Origin: Marisediminitalea alba | Lineage (GTDB): Bacteria > Pseudomonadota > Gammaproteobacteria > Enterobacterales > Alteromonadaceae | Assembly: GCF_002993365.1 (NCBI RefSeq) | Contig: NZ_PVNP01000076.1 | Span: forward strand, 1 to 60,791 | DNA length: 60,791 nucleotides | Reading direction: 5' to 3' | Part shown: piece by piece, positions 35,058-43,554 of the stretch | Numbering within the stretch: the stretch's first letter is position 1 | How the letters are laid out: each line of letters opens with the position of its first letter | Program-made: the position numbers and the translations under genes | The notes under the pieces: model-generated | The model's database searches: none | What the model saw: the letters and a program-made list of their open reading frames with translations, nothing else | Told to the model about the DNA's origin: nothing

Positions 35058-35879
35058 TCAGGTAAATAATGCGGCCACCTCACTCCAGCGGGCTTCGCTT
35101 TCTGCTACCAACAATTTACCCGTTACCTGTGGCGAGTAATCGGCGCCATCGAGCATGCGGGCAACCGCACCGGCTTCCTTACTGATCAATAGCCCGGCCC
35201 CATGATCCCACAGATTAAGCGTTCCCTGAAAGATAACAAAGGCAGTGGCACCGGTGTTGAGCAGGCGGTACTCGGCCGCCGCACAGCGATAATCCATGAC
35301 TCTGCCCATCTGCATAACCGCCTGCAGGGCTCGTGGTTTGTCGGCGCCTTTAGAAACCCCGAATGAAAAGCAGCCCATGGTTTCGCTGAGGGGCAGTGAA
35401 GATTGTTTACCCGCTTGCAATGGACGGTCCTGCCCATCAACACGGTCAAACGCGCCCTGACCTTTAATGGCCCACATATAATCGCCGCTGACGGGTTCAA
35501 AAATGATCCCGGCGACAACTTCACCATAGCTGGCGACACTCAGCATCACGCCAAAATTCACCGAGCCATTGGCGTAATGCCAGGTGCCATCAATGGGATC
35601 TAACACAAAGCTAAGCGCTGCATTGTTGAATTGAGACAACGCTGTTGGGTCCTGGTAAACACTCTCCTCACCAATCAACAGGGCATCCGGATACAGGGCG
35701 CGGAGTTTGTTCAGAATAAAGGTTTCGGCGGCCTGATCGGCAACCGTTACCAAATCGTGATGATTCTGCTTTTCTTCAACCTGCTCACTGACAAGCTTTC
35801 TGAATCTCAGCATAATTTCGGTATCTGCAGCCTGACGGCAAATATCGGCTAATTGATGAAGTTGTTCGCTGTTCAACAT
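35058..35879 (-). CDS. Inositol monophosphatase-family phosphatase
   Basis: The 273-residue protein has the Mg-dependent phosphatase motifs: GEES (about 73-76), DPIDGTWHYANG (motif A, usually DPLDGTxNF) and WDHGAGLLISKEAGA (motif B). It could act on inositol phosphate, histidinol phosphate or 3'-phosphoadenosine 5'-phosphate; the WHYA variant does not resolve this. The start at 35879 has AGGA nearby. A much longer frame upstream was rejected because its first 94 residues are not family-like and overlap the divergent DUF502 gene. Confidence 0.85.
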   Translation of the reverse strand: MLNSEQLHQLADICRQAADTEIMLRFRKLVSEQVEEKQNHHDLVTVADQAAETFILNKLRALYPDALLIGEESVYQDPTALSQFNNAALSFVLDPIDGTWHYANGSVNFGVMLSVASYGEVVAGIIFEPVSGDYMWAIKGQGAFDRVDGQDRPLQAGKQSSLPLSETMGCFSFGVSKGADKPRALQAVMQMGRVMDYRCAAAEYRLLNTGATAFVIFQGTLNLWDHGAGLLISKEAGAVARMLDGADYSPQVTGKLLVAESEARWSEVAALFT

Positions 35880-36099
35880 TGTCGTCCTGTTGTGATGGGT
35901 TACTCTGCTTATACTGACATCTTTAGCTTTGTGTGCCAGTGATCTTTTTATAATAGTGGTTTGCCGGTGCGGTACGTGGCTTATAACCGCCGTAATAACC
36001 CACCGCAGAACGTGATTAAAATAACCTGTGGACTGATCTACAATGCCAGATCCGTTATCGGTCCCGTCAACACGGTTCACTTTTTTCAGTAGAGTGCTA

Positions 36100-36678
36100 A
36101 TGCTTAATAAATTATTGTTATTACCCGTAAAGGGCCTGGTTACTATTTTGCCCTTCGCCATTACTATTTACTTTTTGGTATGGCTGGTCAGCTCCACCGA
36201 GGCGTTATTATCGCCACTTATTCCTGCGCAATATTACTTTCCCGGCCTTGGGGTAGTGACGGTTATCCTGGCGCTTACAGCCATCGGCATTTTGATTAAT
36301 GCGTATTTATTCAATTGGGTTATTTTGCTCGGTGAACGTCTTTTTGCCCGTGTGCCGGTGGTGAAAACCTTATTCGGCGCCGTGCAGGATGCGGTAGAAC
36401 TGTTTGAGGTGAAAAAAGAAAAGGAAGCCAAAAAGGCCGTTGCCGTTGAGCTGGATAATGGCATTAAACTGGTGGGGTTTATGACCAGTGAAAAAGTCGC
36501 CAACAAGCTGTTTCCCGGCGAAGATAAAGTGGCCGTGTATCTGCCGTTAAGCTACCAGATTGGGGGTTATACCATTTACCTTGAGCGAGACAGAATAACG
36601 CCGCTGGATATCGATGTTGAAACGGCCATGCGGATAGCGGTGACCGGCGGTAACTCGATTGAGAAAGACGCTAAATAG
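36100..36678 (+). CDS. DUF502 inner membrane protein
   Basis: The 192-residue protein has two membrane helices (about 9-30 and 45-67) and the family stretch RLFARVPVVKTLFGAVQDAVELF followed by VGFMTSE and VYLPLSYQIGGYTIYLERDRITPLDIDVETAMRIAVTGG. DUF502 proteins are widespread with no agreed function. The start MLNKLLLLPVKG matches family N termini; an earlier in-frame ATG adds 19 atypical residues. A short unknown gene follows 46 nt later. Confidence 0.85.
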   Translation: MLNKLLLLPVKGLVTILPFAITIYFLVWLVSSTEALLSPLIPAQYYFPGLGVVTVILALTAIGILINAYLFNWVILLGERLFARVPVVKTLFGAVQDAVELFEVKKEKEAKKAVAVELDNGIKLVGFMTSEKVANKLFPGEDKVAVYLPLSYQIGGYTIYLERDRITPLDIDVETAMRIAVTGGNSIEKDAK

Positions 36679-36724
36679 ACGTTAGCTAAGTGTCTGTTCA
36701 GCAAAGATATCGGAGCGTTTAATT

Positions 36725-37072
36725 ATGAAGAAAACTATCAAAAAGCTCGATAATAACGTGGTCAAAGCGCTCACTCTGGCCTGTGAAACCGCTAAGGACT
36801 GGGAAATCGGTTTTCAGTGGCTCACTCATACTGCCCGTTATGAGCAGTTTCCGGGGAGCCTGATGGTCACCTGCGTATTTGAACACGACGAAGACGTAAG
36901 GCGGCTCACTATTGAAGAAAACGATACAAAGCTTCGCCAGTTGATTCAGCAGCATCTGTTAAAAGTAGGGATAAAGGTAAAGGATATCTGTCGTCATGTG
37001 TGCTTCGACAGTGAAGAAAGCTGTGAGCGTGAGCACAGTGGTGACTGGCAGAAAAGGTTAATTCATTGCTAA
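36725..37072 (+). CDS. Small cytoplasmic protein of unknown function
   Basis: The 115-residue product is charged, has no signal or membrane segment and ends with several cysteines and histidines (ICRHVCFDSEESCEREH). I do not recognise a family. The cysteine cluster could bind metal or reflect a redox site. The start ATG has GGAG about 11 nt upstream. It may be co-transcribed with the DUF502 gene and is followed directly by the repeat island. Confidence 0.6.
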   Translation: MKKTIKKLDNNVVKALTLACETAKDWEIGFQWLTHTARYEQFPGSLMVTCVFEHDEDVRRLTIEENDTKLRQLIQQHLLKVGIKVKDICRHVCFDSEESCEREHSGDWQKRLIHC

Positions 37073-37139
37073 TTAAAGAGCACTTTGAAGTGTTTCGCAA
37101 TAAACACTATTCCTCACTATTATAGTTTTCTCGCCATAT

Positions 37140-37197
37140 GTCGGGGTGCCGACAGCACCCAGGGGGAACAGTGAGGTTCCCCCTGGACCCCCCTCAG
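37140..37197. repeat. Hairpin repeat, copy B
   Basis: A GTCGG/CCGAC hairpin is followed by an 11-bp perfect hairpin (CCAGGGGGAAC at 37159-37169, GTTCCCCCTGG at 37176-37186). Order and flanks match the element at 68-140. The 20 bases at 37139-37158 are also the exact reverse complement of 37497-37516 inside the tandem array downstream. Confidence 0.75.
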
Positions 37198-37250
37198 TTC
37201 TATGTGGCGAAACAGCATGCTGGCCAACAAAAAGGGTGAACCTAACGAGG

Positions 37251-37300
37251 CAGAGCGGGCGTCCTGCCCGCCTGCCCTGGCTCGTCGTCCGTGACGAGCC
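37251..37300. repeat. Pair of strong hairpins
   Basis: GCGGGC (37255-37260) and GCCCGC (37266-37271) pair over a GTCCT loop, with the stem extendable by GGCA/TGCC. Directly after, GGCTCGTC (37279-37286) and GACGAGCC (37293-37300) pair over GTCCGT. Both loops contain GTCC, as does the hairpin at 197-214. Confidence 0.65.
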
Positions 37301-37341
37301 TACGCTTTCCCTAAACTTTTTGTCGGCCAACAATTCGCCAC

Positions 37342-37764
37342 AACAGAACCACAAAAAAAGCAGGAAGTTTTAACCTTCAAAAGTAAAAACAGTGCCCTCG
37401 GCATCCGACAAAAAGCGGAGAGTTCAATCACAATTAATTTCTCCATAACAGAACCACAAAAAAAGCAGGAAGTTTTTACCTTCAACAGTAAAAACAGTGC
37501 TGTCGGCACCCCGACAAAAAGCGGAGACTCCAATCACCATTAATTTCGCCATAACAGAACCACAAAAAAAAGCAGGAAGTTTTTACCTTCAACAGTAAAA
37601 ACAGTGCCCTCGGCACCCCGACAAAAAGCGGAGAGTTCAATCACCATTAATTTCGCCATAACAGAACCACAAAAAAAGCAGGAAGTTTTAACCTACAAAA
37701 GTAAAGACAGTGCTCTCGGCATCCGACAAAAAGCGGAGGCTTCAATCATCATTAAATTCGCCAT
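37342..37764. repeat. Four tandem repeats of about 105 bp
   Basis: Units start at 37342, 37447, 37553 and 37660, each opening AACAGAACCACAAAAAAA and ending with TTCGCCAT or a near match. Within each unit an AT-rich inverted repeat (GTTTTTAC / GTAAAAAC in units 2 and 3) precedes a TCGG/CCGA hairpin and AAAAAGCGGAG. Units differ by a few substitutions and single-base indels in the A-run, so no reading frame is conserved across all four. There are no spacers, so it is not CRISPR. The function is unknown. Confidence 0.9.
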
Positions 37765-37839
37765 TACTGTCACACCTACACTGATTGCCGTTTCTGGATA
37801 ATAAATCACTTGTGTTTGTTACTTAAAAAGGAAATCACT

Positions 37840-37980
37840 ATGAATAACGCAATCCAGAATAAACCTGCTTTCTTTAAAAAATATGCACCGGCTTTTATTG
37901 CAGGGAGTAGTGCCTTTGTGGCGGTAATGGCCGGTAATCCGGCCTTTGCGCAAAGCATTAAACTGATGATCTTTGGCTGA
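37840..37980 (+). CDS. 46-residue signal-peptide-bearing micropeptide
   Basis: An ATG preceded by AAAAAGGAA (7-nt spacing) opens a 46-residue frame: a basic N terminus (NKPAFFKKYAP), a hydrophobic core (AFIAGSSAFVAVMAG) and NPAFAQ, a good signal peptidase I site, leaving only SIKLMIFG as a mature tail. It may be an exported octapeptide, a small membrane peptide or a regulatory leader. It sits alone between the tandem array and an imperfect hairpin (37993-38022). No homologue is known to me; the support is the ribosome site plus well-formed export signal. Confidence 0.55.
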   Translation: MNNAIQNKPAFFKKYAPAFIAGSSAFVAVMAGNPAFAQSIKLMIFG

Positions 37981-37992
37981 TGGACAAAGGCT

Positions 37993-38022
37993 AAGCACCA
38001 GCCTTATTCGGGGCAGGTGCTT
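37993..38022 (+). terminator. Hairpin after the micropeptide gene
   Basis: AAGCACC and GGTGCTT pair, with an inner GCC/GGC stem across an A-A mismatch. There is no clean T-tract (GCTCTTTCC follows), so termination is plausible but weak. Confidence 0.4.
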
Positions 38023-38139
38023 GCTCTTTCCTTGCGGTCACCACTGTCCGTCTACGTTATAAAGGTGCAGAGTAATCAACACATTCTCTGCTAAATAGCG
38101 TAACCTATAGGCCCTCTTATTTTGTTTAGAAATTAGCTT

Positions 38140-39015
38140 GTGGCCTGGATCTTTTTCACCCTGATGGCGGTGTTCTTTCAAACATTTCGCAATGCCATCC
38201 AAAGTAAACTCAGTAGTACCGTGCCTACTGCCGGGGTCACCCTGTCACGCTTTCTTTTCGCGCCACCGATTGCCGCCGCGTACGTGTGTATTGTGTCTAT
38301 TGAAGAGGGTATCGGCGTGCCGGAGTTTACGCCTCGTTTTTGGCTGTTTATCGTTTTAGGCGCACTGCTGCAGATTGCTGCCACCTCACTGATGGTGGTG
38401 TTATTCAAACAGAAGAACTTTGCCGTGGGGGCGGGGCTGGCCAAAAGTGAAGCGCTGGTGGCCGGTGTGGTGGGTATGTTGTTTTTTGGCAGCGAACTCA
38501 GCCTGTTAGGTTGGCTGGGTATTCTGATTGGTGCGGTGGCGGTATTTGTGCTGAGTGGCTGGCGCCGGGGTGGCGACTTATCGGCGAAAACCGTGGCTAT
38601 CGGACTCGCCTGTGGAAGCTGTTTTGCGCTGACTTCCCTGTATGCACGCGAGGCGAGTCATGCGTTGGGACTGCCCTACGTGCAGGCTGCGGGGTGGGTG
38701 TTGTTTTGGGTTCTGTCGCTGCAAACGGTGTTGCTGTGTACATTTATTACCGCCAGGCAACCCGAAACGTTTAAAAAGCTGGCGGCCCGGCCGGGGCTGG
38801 TTATCGCTGCCAGCGTCACCAGTTGTATTGGCTCCATCGGTTGGTTTACCGCAATGGCGATGCAGCATGTTGCTTACGTAAAAACCCTCGGCCAGCTGGA
38901 AGTGCTTACTACCATGCTTATTACCATTGTTTGGTTTAAACAGCCTGTACGACGTCATGAATTTGTGGGGCTGGTGCTCATCGGCCTGGCGGCCATACTG
39001 GTTATGTGGACCTGA
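38140..39015 (+). CDS. EamA/DMT-family transporter
   Basis: The 291-residue inner membrane protein has about ten helices in two EamA halves. It opens AWIFFTLMAVFFQTFRNAIQSKLSS, with GAGLAKSEALVAGVVGMLFFGSELSLLGWLGILIGAVAVFVLSGW ending the first half. Such transporters move metabolites such as amino acids, nucleosides or sugars; the substrate is not evident. The start is a GTG at 38140 without a strong ribosome site. The DnaJ-related gene follows after 40 nt. Confidence 0.85.
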   Translation: MAWIFFTLMAVFFQTFRNAIQSKLSSTVPTAGVTLSRFLFAPPIAAAYVCIVSIEEGIGVPEFTPRFWLFIVLGALLQIAATSLMVVLFKQKNFAVGAGLAKSEALVAGVVGMLFFGSELSLLGWLGILIGAVAVFVLSGWRRGGDLSAKTVAIGLACGSCFALTSLYAREASHALGLPYVQAAGWVLFWVLSLQTVLLCTFITARQPETFKKLAARPGLVIAASVTSCIGSIGWFTAMAMQHVAYVKTLGQLEVLTTMLITIVWFKQPVRRHEFVGLVLIGLAAILVMWT

Positions 39016-39055
39016 TCTCGCAATTCCGCCTGGTCCGCGCTAGGCTAAGAATATT

Positions 39056-39676
39056 ATGAGCGATAAAGGAAAAGCGTTGCCCGACTATACCGACCCGGTG
39101 CTGCTTGAAGCATTAACCGAATTGAAAGCGGTGTTTAATGAAGGGATTTCTGAATACCAGTTGATTAAACAGCTGCAACAGCCGCCCTGGCTGTTGTTTG
39201 ATGGGGTAGAGCTGAGCGAGCCGCTCGCGATGTTTCGCTGTCATTTTGTGCTGTTTAATGCCCTGTATTCGTTAAGCGAGGCGTGGCGGCAGCAAGGGTT
39301 GGGCGAGCTGGATATTCATACTCTTAACATCAGATTGAAACCGGCAACGGCCTATACGGCAGGGGTGACCGGGCACGACGGTCTCAAGGCTTACTACCTT
39401 AACTGGGGTAACTTTACCGATACCAACGGAGCCGACGTGGAGGCCTTGCTGGATGATTTCTGGCAGCGCATGGCTGGCCGCGATCTGCCGCCCGGCGATG
39501 TGGCCAAAGCAAGGCTGACGCTTGAGCTGGATACCGAAGGTGAACTCACCACTGCAGAGCTAAAAAAACAGTACCGTAAATTACTTCAGCAGCATCATCC
39601 CGATAAGGGAGGCAGTACGGCCAAAGCCCAGGAAATTAGCCAGGCTTATCGTATTTTATGCGGTCAGCATAATTAG
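39056..39676 (+). CDS. DnaJ-related protein with C-terminal J domain
   Basis: The 206-residue protein has the N-terminal DNA-J-related domain (DPVLLEALTELKAVFNEGISEYQLIKQLQQP, MFRCHFVLFNALYSLSEAW) and a C-terminal J domain carrying the HPD tripeptide (LLQQHHPDKGGS). The HPD loop stimulates Hsp70 ATPase, so it is probably a specialised DnaK co-chaperone. The last 4 nt overlap the convergent siderophore-interacting gene. Confidence 0.9.
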   Translation: MSDKGKALPDYTDPVLLEALTELKAVFNEGISEYQLIKQLQQPPWLLFDGVELSEPLAMFRCHFVLFNALYSLSEAWRQQGLGELDIHTLNIRLKPATAYTAGVTGHDGLKAYYLNWGNFTDTNGADVEALLDDFWQRMAGRDLPPGDVAKARLTLELDTEGELTTAELKKQYRKLLQQHHPDKGGSTAKAQEISQAYRILCGQHN

Positions 39677-40458
39677 CTGACCAGCTGCGTGTATTGCTGG
39701 GCGTCTTCCCGCTTGTCAATTTTATGCTGATCTTCAGAGCGGCCCTCGCGCCAGTAGCTGGTGACATACACCTGCGTGCGCGGAACGTTAAATTCCACGT
39801 CCAGTGTACTGCGAATTGCGCGCATTGAGGAAAACTCACAAGCCGCCCAGACTGCCGGCTCACCTTGCAGCCATTCGATATCCAGCAGGCTTTTGGCCAG
39901 ACCGGCGCTGCCAGCCTGCACTAGCCAGATAACTTCGATACCAGCGGGCGCTTGCAGCGGCTGCTTGTCTGCTTCACTCACGATACTGATAATGGCATAG
40001 CCGCGGGTTTGCTCAGGCAAGGCTTCTAACTGTGCGCTGATAGCTGGCAGCGCAGTCATGTCACCCAGCAGAATCACCCAGTCGTGTTCAGGCGCCAGGC
40101 CCTTGGAAGTGCCCGGGCCTGCCACCATAATGGTGTCGCCGGGCTGGGCTGATTGTGCCCAGTGAGAGGCAGGGCCGGCCTCAACGCCCTCGCCGTGGAG
40201 CATAAAGTCAACGGTCAGGGTATTCGCAGCTTTGTTCAGCGCACGTACGGTATAAGTACGCATCAGTATTCTCTGGCCCTCTTGCGGCGCGGTAGGTTGT
40301 GGTTCACCAAACTGGTTAAATAACAATTTGATGTAGCTGCCAGCGGGAGCATCCGGAAAAGACGCTAAGTCGTCACCGCTAAGGACCAGTCGTTGTAAAT
40401 TGGGGGTCAGGCGTTCTGTGCTCAGTACCTGTAATTGGTAGTATTGCCGTTTTTTCAT
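39673..40458 (-). CDS. Siderophore-interacting protein (ViuB-type ferric reductase)
   Basis: The 261-residue protein has the FAD-binding barrel (LQRLVLSGDDLASFPDAPAGSYIKLLF, RTYTVRAL) and the NAD(P)H domain (LGDMTALPAISAQLEAL, VWAACEFSSMRAIR, VTSYWREGRSED) of the ViuB/SIP family, which release iron from ferric siderophores in the cytoplasm. The ATG at 40458 has AAGGAG with 5-nt spacing; a GTG six bases earlier overlaps that site and is unlikely. A Fur-like box lies 171 nt upstream. Confidence 0.92.
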   Translation of the reverse strand: MKKRQYYQLQVLSTERLTPNLQRLVLSGDDLASFPDAPAGSYIKLLFNQFGEPQPTAPQEGQRILMRTYTVRALNKAANTLTVDFMLHGEGVEAGPASHWAQSAQPGDTIMVAGPGTSKGLAPEHDWVILLGDMTALPAISAQLEALPEQTRGYAIISIVSEADKQPLQAPAGIEVIWLVQAGSAGLAKSLLDIEWLQGEPAVWAACEFSSMRAIRSTLDVEFNVPRTQVYVTSYWREGRSEDQHKIDKREDAQQYTQLVS

Positions 40459-40628
40459 AGTCACTCCTTATAATGGGTCGAAAACCTTTCCTAATCGTCC
40501 GTGTAAAGAGGAGAGGAGTTGGCAGGTGCAAACCGAGAGACCGGCTTGCTCGGATTTAATCATACCTGTTTGTAACGCTGCCCGGAGAGCATCGGACGCA
40601 GCGATCAGGTTATCTGTCGATAATTATA

Positions 40629-40647
40629 AATAAGAATCATTTGTAAT
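40629..40647 (-). promoter_or_regulatory. Fur-like box upstream of the siderophore-interacting gene
   Basis: The 19-mer AATAAGAATCATTTGTAAT matches 13 of 19 positions of the symmetric Fur consensus. It lies in the gap between this gene (start 40458) and the end of the M16 peptidase gene. The match is moderate and the distance to the start is long. Confidence 0.4.
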
Positions 40648-40699
40648 TAAAGTTGTCTAATCGAACGGGTTAATTGGTAAAATAGAATGGCGAGGCTAT

Positions 40700-42148
40700 T
40701 TATAAATGGCGATAGCGGGCGAGGAGTTGCTCCATTGCTTCGCGGCGTTGCTGGGGCTCATCATCCATTACGCCGTATATTCGCAATCCATTATCAACTC
40801 GCTGAACGCCCATTGCATAGCAGTGGCCACCGGTGCGTGGCAGCCATAAACGCTCGTCGCACATGACGTCTTTAAGAAAGGTATTTTGTTGGTCTGCCGA
40901 CATGCCGGTCAGGGAATAATGCAGGATCCAATCCTGTAAGTCGCAGGCAAAGTGAAGGTTATCGCCCAGCTTTGAGGCTAACGGAGCGAGACGGTTTGGC
41001 AGTTCTGCCGGCACCTGGGGGGCATGATTTTCCAGCGTATCCGTTACCAGCGGGCAGGATACTTCTGCGTCGGCTTTGCGCTCCATTATGCGGATCACAG
41101 GCTTTTTGAGCGGACGTGCGCCCGTTATTACCGGTGTTAAGGTGAGCGCCTCAGATAGCGCTACCACCTTGCGGTTAAGCGGCAGCTGCCCGTGATACCA
41201 CGCCAACAGGGCGTTGATGGTTTCAGGGTATTTCGATTCAAAGAAAATATGCTGCTTGGGCACAATATGCAGATGACGGACTTCGTCTACCAGCGTCTGT
41301 TGTGCTGCTATAAGCTGGCCAGGGCGGCCAATCAGCCGCAGGGCAAACTTTTTAACGTGGTTGGCCGAGTCTTCCACAAACACCCGCATGTTGTAGGGTT
41401 TCATGGCTTCGTTTAAACGAGACTGGGCCGATAACAGGCCATCGATATAGCACTCAGGCAGCCACCAACTGAAAATATAATCATCCTGCAGCGTATCACT
41501 GAAAAAGCGATGCTCCTTAGGAACATAAGTATTATCGGTAGGTTTACTGATGGCAGTACACAGCAGGGGCAGTTCGTCGGCCTCAAGGCCTGCCAGTAGC
41601 AGTGTGATGTGCTCCGGCTGATAATACTGGGATTTATATGCTGCAACATCTTCCGCATGGATCTCGGCTAAAGTATCGCAATAACCGCCCCAGTGATGGT
41701 AGCAATCCGGTGAGCGGTCACCACGCCAGATACTCATTTGCGCCTGGTAGTCGGGCGTTGCCTCGTACATGGCAAGCTCACGGGCAATTACGCCATCCCG
41801 CTCGCGTTTAATGTCGTCGGTGGGGTATTCAATTTGTTGTAAGCCCGCGTACAGGTAGCCCACAATCTTCAGCAACACCGATTTGCTGGGCGACACGGCG
41901 TAAAAATAACTAAAGCCGTTGTGGCTGGAAGCGTTTATTTTCACCGGCAGCACGCTGTTGGCCGCAAATAAGGCATGGCGCTGCTGGTAACGATCGGAAT
42001 AACGGAATACCAGATGCTCAACCAGGTGGGCGATGCCCGAGCTGTCTACGGCGGGAGTGGGCACCACAAAAGCTGCACCGTATTCTTGTGCAAGTTGCTT
42101 GAAGCTGACAACGTTGAGGCCGTTACCCAGGCGTGTCTGGTTACCCAT
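40700..42148 (-). CDS. pqqF: M16 zinc peptidase of the PQQ cluster (PqqF-like)
   Basis: The 482-residue protein has the inverted zinc motif HLVEH (about residues 41-45) and the downstream glutamate in ERDGVIARELAMYE, so the active half of an M16 (insulysin/PqqF) peptidase is intact. PqqF-type peptidases trim the PqqA precursor around its crosslinked Glu-Tyr. It is clearly shorter than the roughly 760-residue Klebsiella PqqF, so the non-catalytic half is reduced or supplied by another subunit. It follows pqqE by 7 nt on the minus strand. Confidence 0.85.
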   Translation of the reverse strand: MGNQTRLGNGLNVVSFKQLAQEYGAAFVVPTPAVDSSGIAHLVEHLVFRYSDRYQQRHALFAANSVLPVKINASSHNGFSYFYAVSPSKSVLLKIVGYLYAGLQQIEYPTDDIKRERDGVIARELAMYEATPDYQAQMSIWRGDRSPDCYHHWGGYCDTLAEIHAEDVAAYKSQYYQPEHITLLLAGLEADELPLLCTAISKPTDNTYVPKEHRFFSDTLQDDYIFSWWLPECYIDGLLSAQSRLNEAMKPYNMRVFVEDSANHVKKFALRLIGRPGQLIAAQQTLVDEVRHLHIVPKQHIFFESKYPETINALLAWYHGQLPLNRKVVALSEALTLTPVITGARPLKKPVIRIMERKADAEVSCPLVTDTLENHAPQVPAELPNRLAPLASKLGDNLHFACDLQDWILHYSLTGMSADQQNTFLKDVMCDERLWLPRTGGHCYAMGVQRVDNGLRIYGVMDDEPQQRREAMEQLLARYRHL

Positions 42149-42155
42149 GGCTGAT

Positions 42156-43286
42156 TCAGATTTCCGTAATTGGGATCTTTACTTTGGGGTCACGATACAC
42201 TAATTCGCGCTCAGGCGTTTGAGATTTTGCCACGGCTTCGGCCATTAAATGGTGATCCGGTGATTTAGAACAGACCGGATCGGTTTTGTACATATCGCCG
42301 GTTAACATATAAGCCTGACAGCGACAGCCGCCAAAATCGAGGTCTTTTTCGTCGCAGGTTTCACACGGCCCCTGCATCCAGTCATTGCCTCTGAAGTGAT
42401 TAAAGGCAAAATCATCAAACCAGATATCCCGCACCGACTTTTCTTTTACATTAGGGAAAGTCAGCGGCAGAATTTTAGCGCTGTGACACGGTAATGCGCT
42501 GCCATCCGGCGCGACAGTAAGGAAAGTAGTGCCCCAGCCATTCATACAGGCCTTGGGACGTTCCTCGTAATAGTCAGGCGTGACAAAAATAAAGTGCGGA
42601 CCTTTGCCATCCTGCTTGTCGCGAAAGACATTCACCTTAGCTTCGGCTTCAATAAGCTGGGCCTGACTGGGTAACAGATGGTCGCGGTTCAGGTACGCCC
42701 AGCCGTAGTACTGCACCGTTGCCAGTTCCACATAGTCGCCTTCCAGTTCGCAGCATAGCGCCATGACTTCTTCAATCTGATGAATGTTCTGCGCGGTCAG
42801 GCAGAAGTTCAGGACCATGGGATACTCGAACCGCTTAACCAGCTTCGCCACTTTGAGTTTTTGTTCAAAGGAGTGGCGCTTGTTACCAATTAAATCATTG
42901 GCGTCGGCATTAGCGGCCTGAAAACTTAACTGAATATGGTCAAGCCCTGCCTCGCGCAGCGCGGCAATGCGCTTTTCGGTTAAGCCGATTCCAGAAGTAA
43001 TCAGGTTGGTGTAATAGCCCAGTCCACTGGCGTGGGCCACCAGTTGCTCCAAATCTTTGCGCAGGAGCGGCTCACCGCCGGAAAAACCCAACTGCACCGC
43101 GCCCATTTCCCGTGCATCGCTGAGTACTTTTAACCAGGTGTCGGTATCACACTCCTGCTCTCTGGAACCCAGATTGACTGGGTTTGAGCAGTAGGGGCAG
43201 TGCAGCGGGCACTCATAGGTCAGCTCTGCCAGTAACCATAACGGCGGGCCAGGCTGATGTGGAGCGCCAGAGCCATTCTCAGACAT
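42156..43286 (-). CDS. pqqE: PqqE, radical SAM PqqA crosslinking enzyme
   Basis: The 376-residue protein carries the radical SAM cluster motif CPLHCPYC near the N terminus and C-terminal SPASM cysteines (GPCETCDEKDLDFGGCRCQAYMLTGD). PqqE joins the glutamate gamma carbon to the tyrosine ring of PqqA, the first step of PQQ synthesis, together with PqqD. Its start overlaps pqqD by 8 nt, supporting coupled translation. Confidence 0.97.
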   Translation of the reverse strand: MSENGSGAPHQPGPPLWLLAELTYECPLHCPYCSNPVNLGSREQECDTDTWLKVLSDAREMGAVQLGFSGGEPLLRKDLEQLVAHASGLGYYTNLITSGIGLTEKRIAALREAGLDHIQLSFQAANADANDLIGNKRHSFEQKLKVAKLVKRFEYPMVLNFCLTAQNIHQIEEVMALCCELEGDYVELATVQYYGWAYLNRDHLLPSQAQLIEAEAKVNVFRDKQDGKGPHFIFVTPDYYEERPKACMNGWGTTFLTVAPDGSALPCHSAKILPLTFPNVKEKSVRDIWFDDFAFNHFRGNDWMQGPCETCDEKDLDFGGCRCQAYMLTGDMYKTDPVCSKSPDHHLMAEAVAKSQTPERELVYRDPKVKIPITEI

Positions 43287-43554
43287 AGTTTATCCAACGT
43301 TTTTGTTCGGCATGCTCAAAAAAAGTCAGTACATCTTCTTCGATACCTTCGGCATCGGGATATTCGGCTTGCAGTGCGGCAACGATATCGCCAACGGATT
43401 TCGTGCCATCTACCTGTAACAGAATAGCAGATGCGCTGCCGTTGAGTTTTATCATGCCTTCCGGAAACAGCAGAACGTAGCAGTCCTGGGCTTTTTCAAA
43501 CTGAAACTTAAATAAACGGTTCAGTTTGGGCACTTTGCTGGCTAATTCACTCAC
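43279..43554 (-). CDS. pqqD: PqqD, PqqA-binding chaperone
   Basis: The 91-residue protein has the RRE-type winged-helix fold pattern: LLFPEGMIKLNGSASAILLQVDGTKSVGDIVAALQAEYP and a C-terminal helix ending in a hydrophobic patch. It binds the PqqA peptide and presents it to PqqE. It starts directly after the pqqC stop and overlaps pqqE, consistent with stoichiometric expression. Confidence 0.95.
   Translation of the reverse strand: MSELASKVPKLNRLFKFQFEKAQDCYVLLFPEGMIKLNGSASAILLQVDGTKSVGDIVAALQAEYPDAEGIEEDVLTFFEHAEQKRWINYV

Noticed and set aside
35880..36162. N-terminal extension of the IMPase-like protein up to 36161
   Set aside because: The extra residues are not family-like, and the region overlaps the divergent DUF502 gene and its upstream DNA.
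37342..37764. CRISPR array
   Set aside because: Units of about 105 bp abut without spacers and no cas gene is present.
37604..37801. 65-residue frame reading through the last tandem units
   Set aside because: Single-base indels in the A-run shift the frame between units, and no ribosome site precedes it.
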